From the NCBI RefSeq assembly GCF_013401555.1, contig NZ_CP058552.1, forward strand, positions 4,774,001-4,838,000: 64,000 nucleotides of DNA. Reading direction: 5' to 3'. Shown here one piece after another: positions 46,153 through 54,697 of this stretch. Every line of letters starts with the position of its first letter. Position 1 is the first letter of the stretch. Made by a program: the position numbers and the translations under genes. This stretch comes from Paenibacillus sp. E222. GTDB lineage: Bacteria; Bacillota; Bacilli; Paenibacillales; Paenibacillaceae. The notes below the pieces were generated by a model. The model did no database searches and was not told the origin of the DNA. It saw only the letters and a list, made by a program, of their open reading frames with translations.

Positions 46153-48369
46153 ATGGCAAAATGGTTATATCGTCTCGGAGCCTGGTCTTCGAGGAAAAGA
46201 AAAGCAGTAATTACGGCAGGAATCACACTTCTCATTGTAATGGCAGCTCTCGGTCTGGGCATGGGGCCTTCGTTTACAGGTGAGATGACTATACCTGGAA
46301 CAAAATCTGAGCAGGCTGCCGAGGTATTGAAATCCGAATTTCCAGCGTCGGATGGTGGTGGTCAGATACGTCTGATTTTCAAAGCTGATCAGGGTTTGCT
46401 CACATCAGAGGGTAATCAATCCAAAATAAAAAAGGCGTTGAAAGATGTTAAAACGGATTTGTCCGTCGTCTCCGTTTCCAATCCTTACGAAACCATGACA
46501 CTAAGTCCAGACAAAAAAATCGGATATGCTGATATTACGTATAAACAGGCCGCAAGTGAAGTAGGAGAACATTCAAAAGAACATGTATTAAACATAGCAG
46601 AAACATTAACGAAGAATGGAGTGCAAACAGAACTCGGAGGCAGTGTGGCTTTCTCTGAAATTGAAATAGGCGGCATCTCTGAAGTAATTGGAATTCTGAT
46701 TGCGTTTATGATTCTGGCTTTTACCTTCACATCATTTCTTGCAGCCGGATTACCTATTCTGACAGCAGTTATCGGTTTGGGAATTGGCTTGATGACCGTA
46801 ATCGTTGGATCAAACTTTGTATCCATGTCTTCATTTTCAATTACACTCGCTGTCATGCTTGCTTTAGCCGTAGGTATTGACTACGCTTTGTTCATTATAT
46901 CCCGTTACCGTCAACAGCTGGCCGAAGGTTATGACCGTGAGACGGCCATTGCGCAAGCCAATGCTACTGCCGGAGGATCAGTCGTTTTTGCGGGATTGAC
47001 CGTTATTATCGCCCTTGTAGGACTATCCGTTGTTCAAATTCCGTTTATTACCATGATGGGCTTGGCCGCAGCAATCAGTGTATTTGTCGCTGTGCTTATT
47101 GCCATCATTTTTGTGCCTGCTCTTCTGGCTGTTGCTGGAGATCGGATCAGTCCAGCACGAGAAAATCGCTGGTTGCGCAAATGGTCAGGTCAAAAGAAAA
47201 ATAAAACAAAAGAAAATGCCTGGGGAGGGTTGATCACCCGAAAACCGTGGTTAATCTCGGTTCTATCCATAATCATTCTTACCGTATGTACATTGCCATT
47301 CCTGCACATGCAGCTAGGCTTGCCGGATAGCGGGCTTAAATCAACCGAAACCACGGAACGAAGAGGATACGACTTATTAGCAGAGGGTTTTGGAGCCGGC
47401 TTTAATGGTCCGCTTGTCGTTGTAGCCAAAACCAGTGTCAGCAAGGACAGCCAGACCAAGATTGCAGAGGCAACGACTTACATTAAAGATATTCCAGGTG
47501 TTGCAAGTGTATCGCCTGCTATCCCTACTCCTTCAGGACAAGCAGCAATCATTACCGTCTTGCCTGAGAAAGGACCACATGATATTCGCACGACTGAATT
47601 AGTACAAGCTATTCGGGATCAATCGGAGAACGTGCTGAAAAAAGACAACGTAGAGATTATGGTAACCGGTGGAACGGCAGTCAACATTGATATATCCGAA
47701 AAATTACAGGAGGCACTGCCTAAGTTTGCATTGCTTATCGTTGGATTAGCCTTTGTTCTGCTGATGCTTGTCTTCCGTTCAATCCTGGTTCCTATTAAAG
47801 CAGTTGTTGGCTTCCTGTTCACGTTAGGTTCAACACTTGGCTTTATCGTATGGGTCATCCAGGATGGATACCTTGGCAGCTTGTTCGGCATTCCAGAACC
47901 TGGTCCTGTCTTGAATTTTCTACCTATACTTGTAACAGGAATTTTGTTCGGATTGGCAATGGATTACGAAGTATTTCTGGTGAGCAGAATGCGTGAGGAT
48001 TATACCCACACAGGTGACGCCCACCGTTCTGTAAGAAGTGGATTAACTCACAGCGGGCCAGTGGTTACAGCCGCAGGGCTTATCATGATTGCTGTGTTTG
48101 CGAGCTTTATTTTTGCCGAAGATACAATCATCAAATCGATGGGGCTTGCCCTTGCTTTTGGTATCCTCGTAGATGCCTTTATTGTACGAATGACACTTGT
48201 ACCTGCCGTCATGACAATACTCGGTAAATACGCTTGGTATCTGCCTAAATGGTTGGATCGACTTCTACCTAATATCGATATTGAAGGTGAATCCATTATG
48301 CAAGAGAATATGAACGAGAGCGGAATGACAAAAAATACCAAAGTTCAGACGGAATCAAACATTAAATAA
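46153..48369 (+). CDS. MMPL-family (RND-type) membrane transporter
   Basis: 738 residues from ATG 46153 (AAAGGGGC at 46133). Two repeats of one TM helix, an exported loop and five TM helices: first bundle with LAVMLALAVGIDYALFIISR, second with ILVTGILFGLAMDYEVFLVS. The paired GIDYALF/AMDYEVF motifs are the proton-relay motifs of MMPL/YdfJ proteins. Probably exports lipids or amphiphilic drugs. Divided from the convergent TetR gene by 11 bases. Confidence 0.93.
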   Translation: MAKWLYRLGAWSSRKRKAVITAGITLLIVMAALGLGMGPSFTGEMTIPGTKSEQAAEVLKSEFPASDGGGQIRLIFKADQGLLTSEGNQSKIKKALKDVKTDLSVVSVSNPYETMTLSPDKKIGYADITYKQAASEVGEHSKEHVLNIAETLTKNGVQTELGGSVAFSEIEIGGISEVIGILIAFMILAFTFTSFLAAGLPILTAVIGLGIGLMTVIVGSNFVSMSSFSITLAVMLALAVGIDYALFIISRYRQQLAEGYDRETAIAQANATAGGSVVFAGLTVIIALVGLSVVQIPFITMMGLAAAISVFVAVLIAIIFVPALLAVAGDRISPARENRWLRKWSGQKKNKTKENAWGGLITRKPWLISVLSIIILTVCTLPFLHMQLGLPDSGLKSTETTERRGYDLLAEGFGAGFNGPLVVVAKTSVSKDSQTKIAEATTYIKDIPGVASVSPAIPTPSGQAAIITVLPEKGPHDIRTTELVQAIRDQSENVLKKDNVEIMVTGGTAVNIDISEKLQEALPKFALLIVGLAFVLLMLVFRSILVPIKAVVGFLFTLGSTLGFIVWVIQDGYLGSLFGIPEPGPVLNFLPILVTGILFGLAMDYEVFLVSRMREDYTHTGDAHRSVRSGLTHSGPVVTAAGLIMIAVFASFIFAEDTIIKSMGLALAFGILVDAFIVRMTLVPAVMTILGKYAWYLPKWLDRLLPNIDIEGESIMQENMNESGMTKNTKVQTESNIK

Positions 48370-48380
48370 AAAAGATATCA

Positions 48381-48992
48381 TTAAGCCTTGAGCGCTGAAA
48401 GAAACGTCGTTTTAAGAATGTTAAATTGTTGATTCAAGTCTACCCGGGTATTGAATGCATCCGTATCATGCAACATGGACATCTTTTTGGAGAAATTACC
48501 GAATACATTCATCATTGTAATCAGTGTTTCTACTGTATTCATGTCAGTTCGCACAGAACCATCCTGTTCGCCTAAATGGGCAAGATCCGTAAACAGGTGG
48601 ATCAACTGATCATATGCATCCTGATAAATCTGTAGGTTCTCCAAAGGTGCTTTAGACAAGGCAACATAACATTCAAAAGCTTCTATAAGTTTGGAATTCT
48701 GTTGATAATGAGCTTGATGATAGAAAACCAAAGCGTCAAAGATGCGCTCCATTTTCTCATAACACGTACCTTCATCATGCAATACGTCTTGAAGTATCTC
48801 AATTTCTGAATGCACGATGTTAGCTGCTACCTCCACAATAAGATGCTCTTTTTTTGGGAAGTAACGGAAAATTGTTGCAACGCCGAGTATCGCTTCATTT
48901 GCAATTTCCTGCATCGTCGTTTGTTCAAAACCCTGTCGTGCAAATACAGCAGTAGCCGCTTTAATAATTTCGATCCGGCGTTTCTGCCGCAA
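48381..48992 (-). CDS. TetR/AcrR-family transcriptional regulator
   Basis: 203 residues from TTG 48992, eight bases after AGGAG. HTH: QGFEQTTMQEIANEAILGVA then TIFRYFPKKEHLI. A perfect AAGGAGG also lies at 49046-49040 with an in-frame ATT codon eight bases on, which would add 13 residues; ATT starts are very rare, so TTG is preferred. Convergent with the MMPL gene, likely its repressor. Confidence 0.88.
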   Translation of the reverse strand: MRQKRRIEIIKAATAVFARQGFEQTTMQEIANEAILGVATIFRYFPKKEHLIVEVAANIVHSEIEILQDVLHDEGTCYEKMERIFDALVFYHQAHYQQNSKLIEAFECYVALSKAPLENLQIYQDAYDQLIHLFTDLAHLGEQDGSVRTDMNTVETLITMMNVFGNFSKKMSMLHDTDAFNTRVDLNQQFNILKTTFLSALKA

Positions 48993-49150
48993 GTTGGTAC
49001 GCTCCTGTTCTAACCTTTGTTTGGGTTGAATGAGAATGACCTCCTTAAGTTCAATTAAATTATGCTATCAACTTAAATGTGGTTTGTCAACGAAAAGGGA
49101 CCTTGCATAACATCAACTGATACAGATCACGTTTTAAAAAAAACAGCTCT

Positions 49151-49308
49151 GGATCGGCTACACTTGGTTGGACAGAAAAATAAGGGCTTGTAGATAGAAC
49201 TATCATGTTAAGGAGCGGATTTCTACAATGCCTAAACAACAACGACGTACATTCACAACCGAGTTCAAAGCACAAATTAACCCACAAGGATATCACATAA
49301 AAAAGTGA
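49151..49308 (+). mobile_element. IS3-family insertion sequence remnant (left end and OrfA start)
   Basis: TGGATCGGCTACACTTGG at 49151 resembles an IS3-type terminal repeat. AAGGAGCGG precedes ATG 49228, which reads MPKQQRRTFTTEFKAQIN, the start of an IS3/IS150 OrfA, then leaves the family and stops at 49306. Everything else of the element is gone. Confidence 0.6.
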
Positions 49309-49324
49309 TGCCCTGTGGGATTTT
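49281..49324. terminator. Hairpin between IS remnant and SDR gene
   Basis: CCCACA (49281-49286) / TGTGGG (49314-49319) and ATCAC (49292-49296) / GTGAT (49305-49309), then ATTTTG. Serves as terminator for either side. Confidence 0.55.
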
Positions 49325-49340
49325 GTAATTCAAGCTTTTG

Positions 49341-50180
49341 TTATTCGTAATCTGCGTTTATCGTTGTTTCTTTCCATTGTTCTATGCTGGCAAGCAGGCT
49401 GTTAAATTTATAGGTCGCTGCATCGTAGGCTTGTTGTCCCAGCAATAAACGAAGAGGCGGTTCCGTTGTTTCCACAACTTTAATAACTGCTTCAGCTGCC
49501 TTTGCAGGATCTCCAGCTTCTTGACCAACACCGAGTTCGATCCCTTGCAACATCTGTCCGACGATGGATTCTTTAAGCTCAGGGATGCTTGTCTCTGTTT
49601 TGACAGAAGAGCGGCCACCCCAATCTGTGCGGAAACTGCTTGGCTCTATTAAAGTCACATGAATATTAAAAGGTGCCACTTCTTGGGATAGACTCTCAGA
49701 TATGCCCTCAACAGCGTATTTTGTAGCATGATAATAGCCAAGGGTCGGGAATGAAGTCAGACCGCCAATGGATGAGAAGTTTATAATGTGACCACTTTTT
49801 TGTGATCTCATATGTGGAAGAACAGCATTGGTTACATTCATGAGTCCCCAGAAGTTAACCTCGAACATCTTACGAGTTTCTTCCTCTTCGCTTTCCTCAA
49901 CGGAGCTGAAATATCCGATACCTGCATTGTTCACAAGCACATCTATACGGTTAAACTTCTCAATCGTGCGGTCAACCACATTACGGATCTGTTCTGGATT
50001 AGTCACGTCCAGTGGGAGAGCAATTACCTGATCCTCATGCCCGGCTGCAAGATCTGTTACCTGCTCAACATTACGCGCGGTCACGACAACTTTATAACCT
50101 GCTTCAATCGCTTTCTGCGAGATGTGTCGCCCAAATCCTGTTGAACATCCAGTGATAAGCCATACTTTTGATTCTGACAA
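49341..50180 (-). CDS. SDR-family oxidoreductase
   Basis: 279 residues from TTG 50180, eight bases after AAGGAG (a GTG nine bases earlier is too close to that site). KVWLITGCSTGFGRHISQKA is the nucleotide loop (TGxxxGxG), NNAGIG, Ser in INFSSIGGLTS, YYHATKYAVEG the YxxxK site. Controlled by a MerR-type promoter with 19-bp spacer; the merR gene is just upstream on the same strand. Confidence 0.92.
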   Translation of the reverse strand: MSESKVWLITGCSTGFGRHISQKAIEAGYKVVVTARNVEQVTDLAAGHEDQVIALPLDVTNPEQIRNVVDRTIEKFNRIDVLVNNAGIGYFSSVEESEEEETRKMFEVNFWGLMNVTNAVLPHMRSQKSGHIINFSSIGGLTSFPTLGYYHATKYAVEGISESLSQEVAPFNIHVTLIEPSSFRTDWGGRSSVKTETSIPELKESIVGQMLQGIELGVGQEAGDPAKAAEAVIKVVETTEPPLRLLLGQQAYDAATYKFNSLLASIEQWKETTINADYE

Positions 50181-50209
50181 TGTAATCACTCCTTCAAGGT
50201 AATAACTTT

Positions 50210-50240
50210 ACTTTAACTCTTAAAGTTAACTTGAAGTCAA
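50210..50240 (-). promoter_or_regulatory. MerR-type promoter of the SDR gene
   Basis: On the minus strand TTGACT (50240-50235), a 19-base spacer containing AAGTTAACTT, then TAAAGT (50215-50210). The overlong spacer with a central palindrome is the mark of MerR-activated promoters. Confidence 0.7.
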
Positions 50241-50270
50241 CACTCATTTTGAAAAATAAATATTCATAGA

Positions 50271-50639
50271 CTATTTCATCTTCTTATGCATCAAAACATC
50301 GTAAATCGCAATCTTCCGAATAATCTTTTCCAGATGGAACTGAGTCTGAGCCACAGTACGTTCCACTTTAGTTTTATGCATAAGCAAAAATTGTTTTCTG
50401 GCATCCAGGGAAGGATCGCCTTGGCGAATCAATTCTGTATAAGCCTTTATGTCTTCAATGGACATTCCGGTATCTTTTAAAGCGACAACCAGTTCAAGCC
50501 ACTCTAAAACCTCATCTGAATATTCTCTTCTACCTGAAGCATTCCGTTCAACATGTGGTAAGATGCCTTCTTGTTCATAATAACGTAGAGTGGAGGGACG
50601 TAAACCTGTGATCTTCTCAATTTCACTAATACTGTACAT
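50271..50639 (-). CDS. MerR-family transcriptional regulator
   Basis: 122 residues. MYSISEIEKITGLRPSTLRY, YEQEGILPHVERNASGRREY and the dimerisation helix TVAQTQFHLEKIIRKIAIYD are complete. No C-terminal metal-binding Cys set, so an organic or redox signal is likelier. Near-identical upstream sequence (GTTAAAGTTAACTTGAAGT) precedes this gene, its SDR neighbour and the truncated copy at 61992. Confidence 0.93.
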   Translation of the reverse strand: MYSISEIEKITGLRPSTLRYYEQEGILPHVERNASGRREYSDEVLEWLELVVALKDTGMSIEDIKAYTELIRQGDPSLDARKQFLLMHKTKVERTVAQTQFHLEKIIRKIAIYDVLMHKKMK

Positions 50640-50650
50640 GTCAAGATGCT

Positions 50651-50681
50651 CCTTTAATAGTTAAAGTTAACTTGAAGTAAA
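50651..50681 (-). promoter_or_regulatory. MerR-type promoter of merR
   Basis: TTTACT (50681-50676), 19 bases with AAGTTAACTT, TAAAGG (50656-50651) on the minus strand; suggests autoregulation. Between here and 50963 the only structure seen is the inverted repeat ATTGAGGA/TCCTCAAT (50754-50771). Confidence 0.6.
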
Positions 50682-50962
50682 TTGTACCTTTTTCATGAAA
50701 CAAAAGCGAATTCCCTGACACTTGGTATGGTCATTTCAACTCGTATAGAAGACATTGAGGAGTTCCTCAATCTAAGCGCATCTAATTGGGTGACTTGTGG
50801 GTTGATTGAATTAAGGTTAAAACTTCTCTCATCAGGATGAACGCTCAAGAAGATTCACCTCAATTTTTATATACACTCATTTCCCTTGTGAAGTAAATAA
50901 ATTGTTGAAGAAAATGATTATTCGATACGATTCAGTTGATTAATTCTAAAAAAACAATTATA

Positions 50963-51015
50963 TTACCATATTCGATGAGTGAATTCATCTATTCTTGTAT
51001 ATGTAAGCGATATCA
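50963..51015 (+). promoter_or_regulatory. GH3 promoter: TTACCATATT box, -10 and cre
   Basis: TTACCATATT (50963-50972) covers the -35 position, TATTCT (50990-50995) is the -10 and TGTAAGCGATATCA (51002-51015) is an excellent cre near the transcription start. The same order and spacing recur before the GH78 and symporter genes. Confidence 0.7.
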
Positions 51016-51035
51016 TTAAGGTTGGAGGAATACTA

Positions 51036-53282
51036 GTGGAACGAAATTTACAAGAATTGATCAGGCAAATGACATTGGAAGAAAAAGCAGAACTCTGCTC
51101 AGGTAAAGATTTCTCGAACACCAAATCCATTGACCGCCTTGGGATTCCCTCTATTATGATGACTGATGGCCCTCACGGACTTAGAAAACAAGAGGGGAGC
51201 GTGGACCACTTAGGTTTAAACAAAAGTGTACCAGCTACCTGCTTCCCAACTGGAAGTGGAGTTGCCTCATCGTGGAATCGTGAACTTGCTCACACGATGG
51301 GGAAAGCACTCGGACAAGAAGCAATAGCAGCGGATATTTCGATTGTTTTGGGGCCTGGTGCGAATATCAAGCGTTCCCCGCTATGCGGACGAAATTTTGA
51401 ATATTTTTCTGAAGATCCTTATTTATCGGGAACTTTGGCAGCCAGCTATATTCAAGGCGTACAAAGCCAAGGCGTGGGCACTTCCATCAAACATTTTGCT
51501 GTAAACAACCAGGAATATAAGCGAATGTCTGTCGATGCGGTGGTCGATGAACGGACATTGCGGGAAATTTATCTGGCTAGCTTTGAGTATGCAGTGAAAG
51601 AGGGAGAGCCATGGACTGTCATGGCCGCTTATAACAGGGTAAATGGTGATTTTTGTTCCGAAAACAGCCGATTATTGACTGAGATTCTCCGGGAAGAATG
51701 GGGATTTGCAGGCGTAGTGGTGTCGGATTGGGGAGCTGTCAATAAACGGGATCAGGGACTAGCTGCTGGTCTGGATCTGGAGATGCCTTCCAGCAACGGT
51801 GCGGGAAGCAAGAAAATTATTGAAGCTGTTCAATCGGGAAAGCTGAGCGAAGAGGTGCTGGATCGGTCTGTTGAGAGATTGTTGTCACTTGTATTCAAAG
51901 CTGTAGACAACCAACGGAAGTTAGTATCGGTTGATGTAGAGGCACAGCACCAGTTGGCCAGAAAAATGGCAAGTGAATGCATGGTCCTGCTTAAAAATGA
52001 GGAGAGCATTCTCCCTCTAAACACCGAAGATTCCATTGCAGTTATCGGAGCATTCGCGCAGCAACCGCGCTACCAGGGCGGTGGTAGTTCACACATTATG
52101 CCAACGAATTTGGATAACATCTATGAAGAAATCCTTAAAACTGCCACTGACAGTGCGAGTATCTCGTATGCGGCCGGTTATACAATAGACGAAGATGTTG
52201 TAAACGAAGAACTTATTCAAGAAGCAGTAGCTACCGCAAAGCATGCACACGTTGCAGTGATTTTTGCCGGGCTGCCTGAACGTTATGAGTCCGAAGGTTT
52301 CGACCGGAAACACCTTCATTTGCCGGAAAGTCACAGAACTTTAATTGAAGCAGTCGCGGAGGTTCAGGAGAATATTGTTGTTGTATTGAGCAACGGAGGC
52401 CCCATTGAAATGCCTTGGCTGGATAAAGTTAAGGCTGTATTGGAGGCATACCTTGGAGGACAGGCTTTGGGTGGTGCGATCGTTGATATTCTCTTTGGAA
52501 GCGTAAATCCAAGTGGAAAACTGGCTGAGACATTTCCTGAAAAACTGATCCACAATCCGTCGTACTTGAATTTCCCCGGAGACGGCGAAACTGCTGAATA
52601 TCGAGAAGGTATTTTTACGGGATATCGTCATTATGATACAAGAGATGTGGAGCCTTTGTTTCCATTTGGCTTCGGTTTGAGCTACACCCAATTTGAATAT
52701 AGTGATCTACAGGTTAGTCATAAACAGATCAAAGATACCAACAGTGTAACGGTTACAGCAAAAATTAAAAACACGGGTAAAAGAGGGGGCAAAGAGGCCG
52801 TTCAGCTATATGTACGTGATGTGGAATCAACGGTCCCACGTCCACTTCAGGAATTGAAGGGGTACACAAAAGTTTCACTTCAGCCTGGTGAAGAGACCAC
52901 CGTACATTTTGAACTGGACAAAAGGGCCTTTGCTTACTACGATGTTAAGCTGAAAGACTGGCATGTGGAGACGGGTACATTCGACATTATGGTCGGAAAA
53001 TCTTCAAGAGAGATTGAACTCGCTGAAACGATAGAGGTAGAATCGAGCGTAATAGTTACCAGAACAATTACCAGGCATTCCACATTCGGTGAATTACTGC
53101 AGCATCCCGTTGGTGCTGAAATTATGGCTGCGATGGGGCAATATGATGGGAATGAAGCAGGACTGGGTGAGGGAATGCAGGAATTAATCATGGGTACCAC
53201 ATTGCACAATGCAGCACTTATGAGCAACGGTCAGTTTACAGAAGAAACACTACAGAGCATCTTATCCGCTGTTAACCGTTGA
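51036..53282 (+). CDS. Glycoside hydrolase family 3 beta-glycosidase
   Basis: 748 residues from GTG 51036 (GGAGGA at 51024). N-terminal TIM barrel with nucleophile Asp231 in [14 protein letters not shown], alpha/beta sandwich with acid/base region [14 protein letters not shown] (Glu418/Glu420), FnIII-like domain ([20 protein letters not shown]), then an extra C-terminal helical module of about 70 residues (678-748, [20 protein letters not shown]). No signal peptide, so it acts on imported glycosides. With GH78 and a symporter it suggests breakdown of rhamnose- and glucose-bearing plant glycosides. Confidence 0.92.
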   Translation: MERNLQELIRQMTLEEKAELCSGKDFSNTKSIDRLGIPSIMMTDGPHGLRKQEGSVDHLGLNKSVPATCFPTGSGVASSWNRELAHTMGKALGQEAIAADISIVLGPGANIKRSPLCGRNFEYFSEDPYLSGTLAASYIQGVQSQGVGTSIKHFAVNNQEYKRMSVDAVVDERTLREIYLASFEYAVKEGEPWTVMAAYNRVNGDFCSENSRLLTEILREEWGFAGVVVSDWGAVNKRDQGLAAGLDLEMPSSNGAGSKKIIEAVQSGKLSEEVLDRSVERLLSLVFKAVDNQRKLVSVDVEAQHQLARKMASECMVLLKNEESILPLNTEDSIAVIGAFAQQPRYQGGGSSHIMPTNLDNIYEEILKTATDSASISYAAGYTIDEDVVNEELIQEAVATAKHAHVAVIFAGLPERYESEGFDRKHLHLPESHRTLIEAVAEVQENIVVVLSNGGPIEMPWLDKVKAVLEAYLGGQALGGAIVDILFGSVNPSGKLAETFPEKLIHNPSYLNFPGDGETAEYREGIFTGYRHYDTRDVEPLFPFGFGLSYTQFEYSDLQVSHKQIKDTNSVTVTAKIKNTGKRGGKEAVQLYVRDVESTVPRPLQELKGYTKVSLQPGEETTVHFELDKRAFAYYDVKLKDWHVETGTFDIMVGKSSREIELAETIEVESSVIVTRTITRHSTFGELLQHPVGAEIMAAMGQYDGNEAGLGEGMQELIMGTTLHNAALMSNGQFTEETLQSILSAVNR

Positions 53283-53299
53283 ATGCATGAATAATTAGA

Positions 53300-53324
53300 A
53301 TAAGCCCGGCGCAGTCGGGCTTAT
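53300..53324. terminator. Bidirectional terminator between GH3 and araC
   Basis: ATAAGCCCG (53300-53308) and CGGGCTTAT (53316-53324) around seven bases; it overlaps the stop codon of the convergent AraC gene. Confidence 0.8.
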
Positions 53325-54544
53325 TCCTGTCTCATATGATGCGTTTGTTGATACTGCTTAGGGGTTCTACCTGTGTGTTTTTTGAAGATTTTGGTGAAAT
53401 AACTCTGATCCGTAAAACTTAAAAGAGACCCGATTTCAGAAAGTGGAGTGCTCGTAAATTGAATCATATGTTTAGCTTCCTCAATTTTGATCTGTTGAAT
53501 ATATTCATTCACGGGAACCCCAACTTCTTTTTTAAATAGTACAGACAGATAGTTTGGGCTAATACCAGCATGTTCAGCAATTTCCTCGTGTGTAATTTTG
53601 GAATAACGGTGGTTATATATATAATTTTTGCAAAGTGTTACGATTTTAGAATGCTGCGATTCTTTAACCTGAGAGACTTTCTCGGTTAACGAAAAAAATG
53701 CTTCCAAGCAGCATTGATCGATCTCTTTATCGGTCCGTAGATCCTCAAGGCGCTGTATGTAAACATCACTTACTGAAAAAGCAATCTCCGAATAGAGACC
53801 CCCGTCAATTGCTGCTCTGGCTGCAAGAGCTATACCGATGATGCCAAGATTCTTTTTAGAACGGATATGACTTGATTTGGACAGGACTCCTGTATTTTCA
53901 CGACCAAGTTGTGTAAAGTGTTTGAGCATATCCAATTTACCGTCCTTAACAATCGTTAACAATTTCTTTTCATTTAGCGGGTTGTGATGGAGCATCTCAT
54001 CATAGCCTTTTGATGAATGTATGGAACTTTGTATTTCTTTTTCCTTGATATGAATACCGCGCAAATAGTCCTGTACTACATCCTCAGCTTCGATCAATTC
54101 GTGATTAAACATTTGATTAACCAAGATCGTGATGTTGATTAGCCTCTCATGGGTTATCACAGGAACAGACTGATAATAATGATATACTTGTTCCCGGTTG
54201 GCAAAGAGATGTGTGTCATTGATAAGCCCATTTATTTTATGTTCAATCAAGCTAAATGGAAGGGAAGGTCCTAAAATGATGGTGCCTTCATCGTTCAAAT
54301 CGTTACCAATACGAATTAAAATGTAGTTCTCAAAAAACATCGTTCTTACTACTGAAGGATCTTCTTTACACACGGATGGATCAAACCCCAACACTGAAAA
54401 AAAGAATTGTTTATCATTTTTATACAGCGGATTAAGTATTCGATTACCCATCAGTTCGAATTGAACCTCTCCGGTGGAGCTTACAAAGAAGATGGACATA
54501 TCAAAAAGTTCTGCAATAAGTTTACATTGACGTTTTAGGTCCAT
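53321..54544 (-). CDS. AraC-family transcriptional regulator
   Basis: 407 residues from ATG 54544 (AAAAGGAG upstream). The first 270 residues are a sensor region with no membrane segment (FVSSTGEVQFELMGNRILNP at the start, PocR-like in style); the C-terminal 100 residues are the double HTH of AraC (SPNYLSVLFKKEVGVPVNEY, LSFTDQSYFTKIFKKHTGRT, PKQYQQ). Divergent from GH78 and next to GH3, so it is the best candidate activator acting at the TTACCATATT boxes. Confidence 0.92.
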   Translation of the reverse strand: MDLKRQCKLIAELFDMSIFFVSSTGEVQFELMGNRILNPLYKNDKQFFFSVLGFDPSVCKEDPSVVRTMFFENYILIRIGNDLNDEGTIILGPSLPFSLIEHKINGLINDTHLFANREQVYHYYQSVPVITHERLINITILVNQMFNHELIEAEDVVQDYLRGIHIKEKEIQSSIHSSKGYDEMLHHNPLNEKKLLTIVKDGKLDMLKHFTQLGRENTGVLSKSSHIRSKKNLGIIGIALAARAAIDGGLYSEIAFSVSDVYIQRLEDLRTDKEIDQCCLEAFFSLTEKVSQVKESQHSKIVTLCKNYIYNHRYSKITHEEIAEHAGISPNYLSVLFKKEVGVPVNEYIQQIKIEEAKHMIQFTSTPLSEIGSLLSFTDQSYFTKIFKKHTGRTPKQYQQTHHMRQE

Positions 54545-54606
54545 TTTGTGTGTGACTCCTTTTTTCAATCATTTTATCACATCAAAATTATAAAATTACA
54601 ATGATA

Positions 54607-54658
54607 TTACCATATTGTATGAGGAAAATTCTTTATGATATTTTAGTAAGCGTTAACA
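54607..54658 (+). promoter_or_regulatory. GH78 promoter: TTACCATATT box, -10 and cre
   Basis: TTACCATATT (54607-54616), TATGAT (54634-54639), cre AGTAAGCGTTAACA (54645-54658). CcpA bound at the cre would block the polymerase just after initiation. Confidence 0.7.
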
Positions 54659-54697
54659 TTTAGGTGTATGAGATCTATGTTGAAAGGTGGTCATCTC

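Noticed and set aside
49228..49308. Intact small protein MPKQQRR...
   Set aside because: It is only the first codons of an IS3-type OrfA joined to unrelated sequence after the IS was lost.
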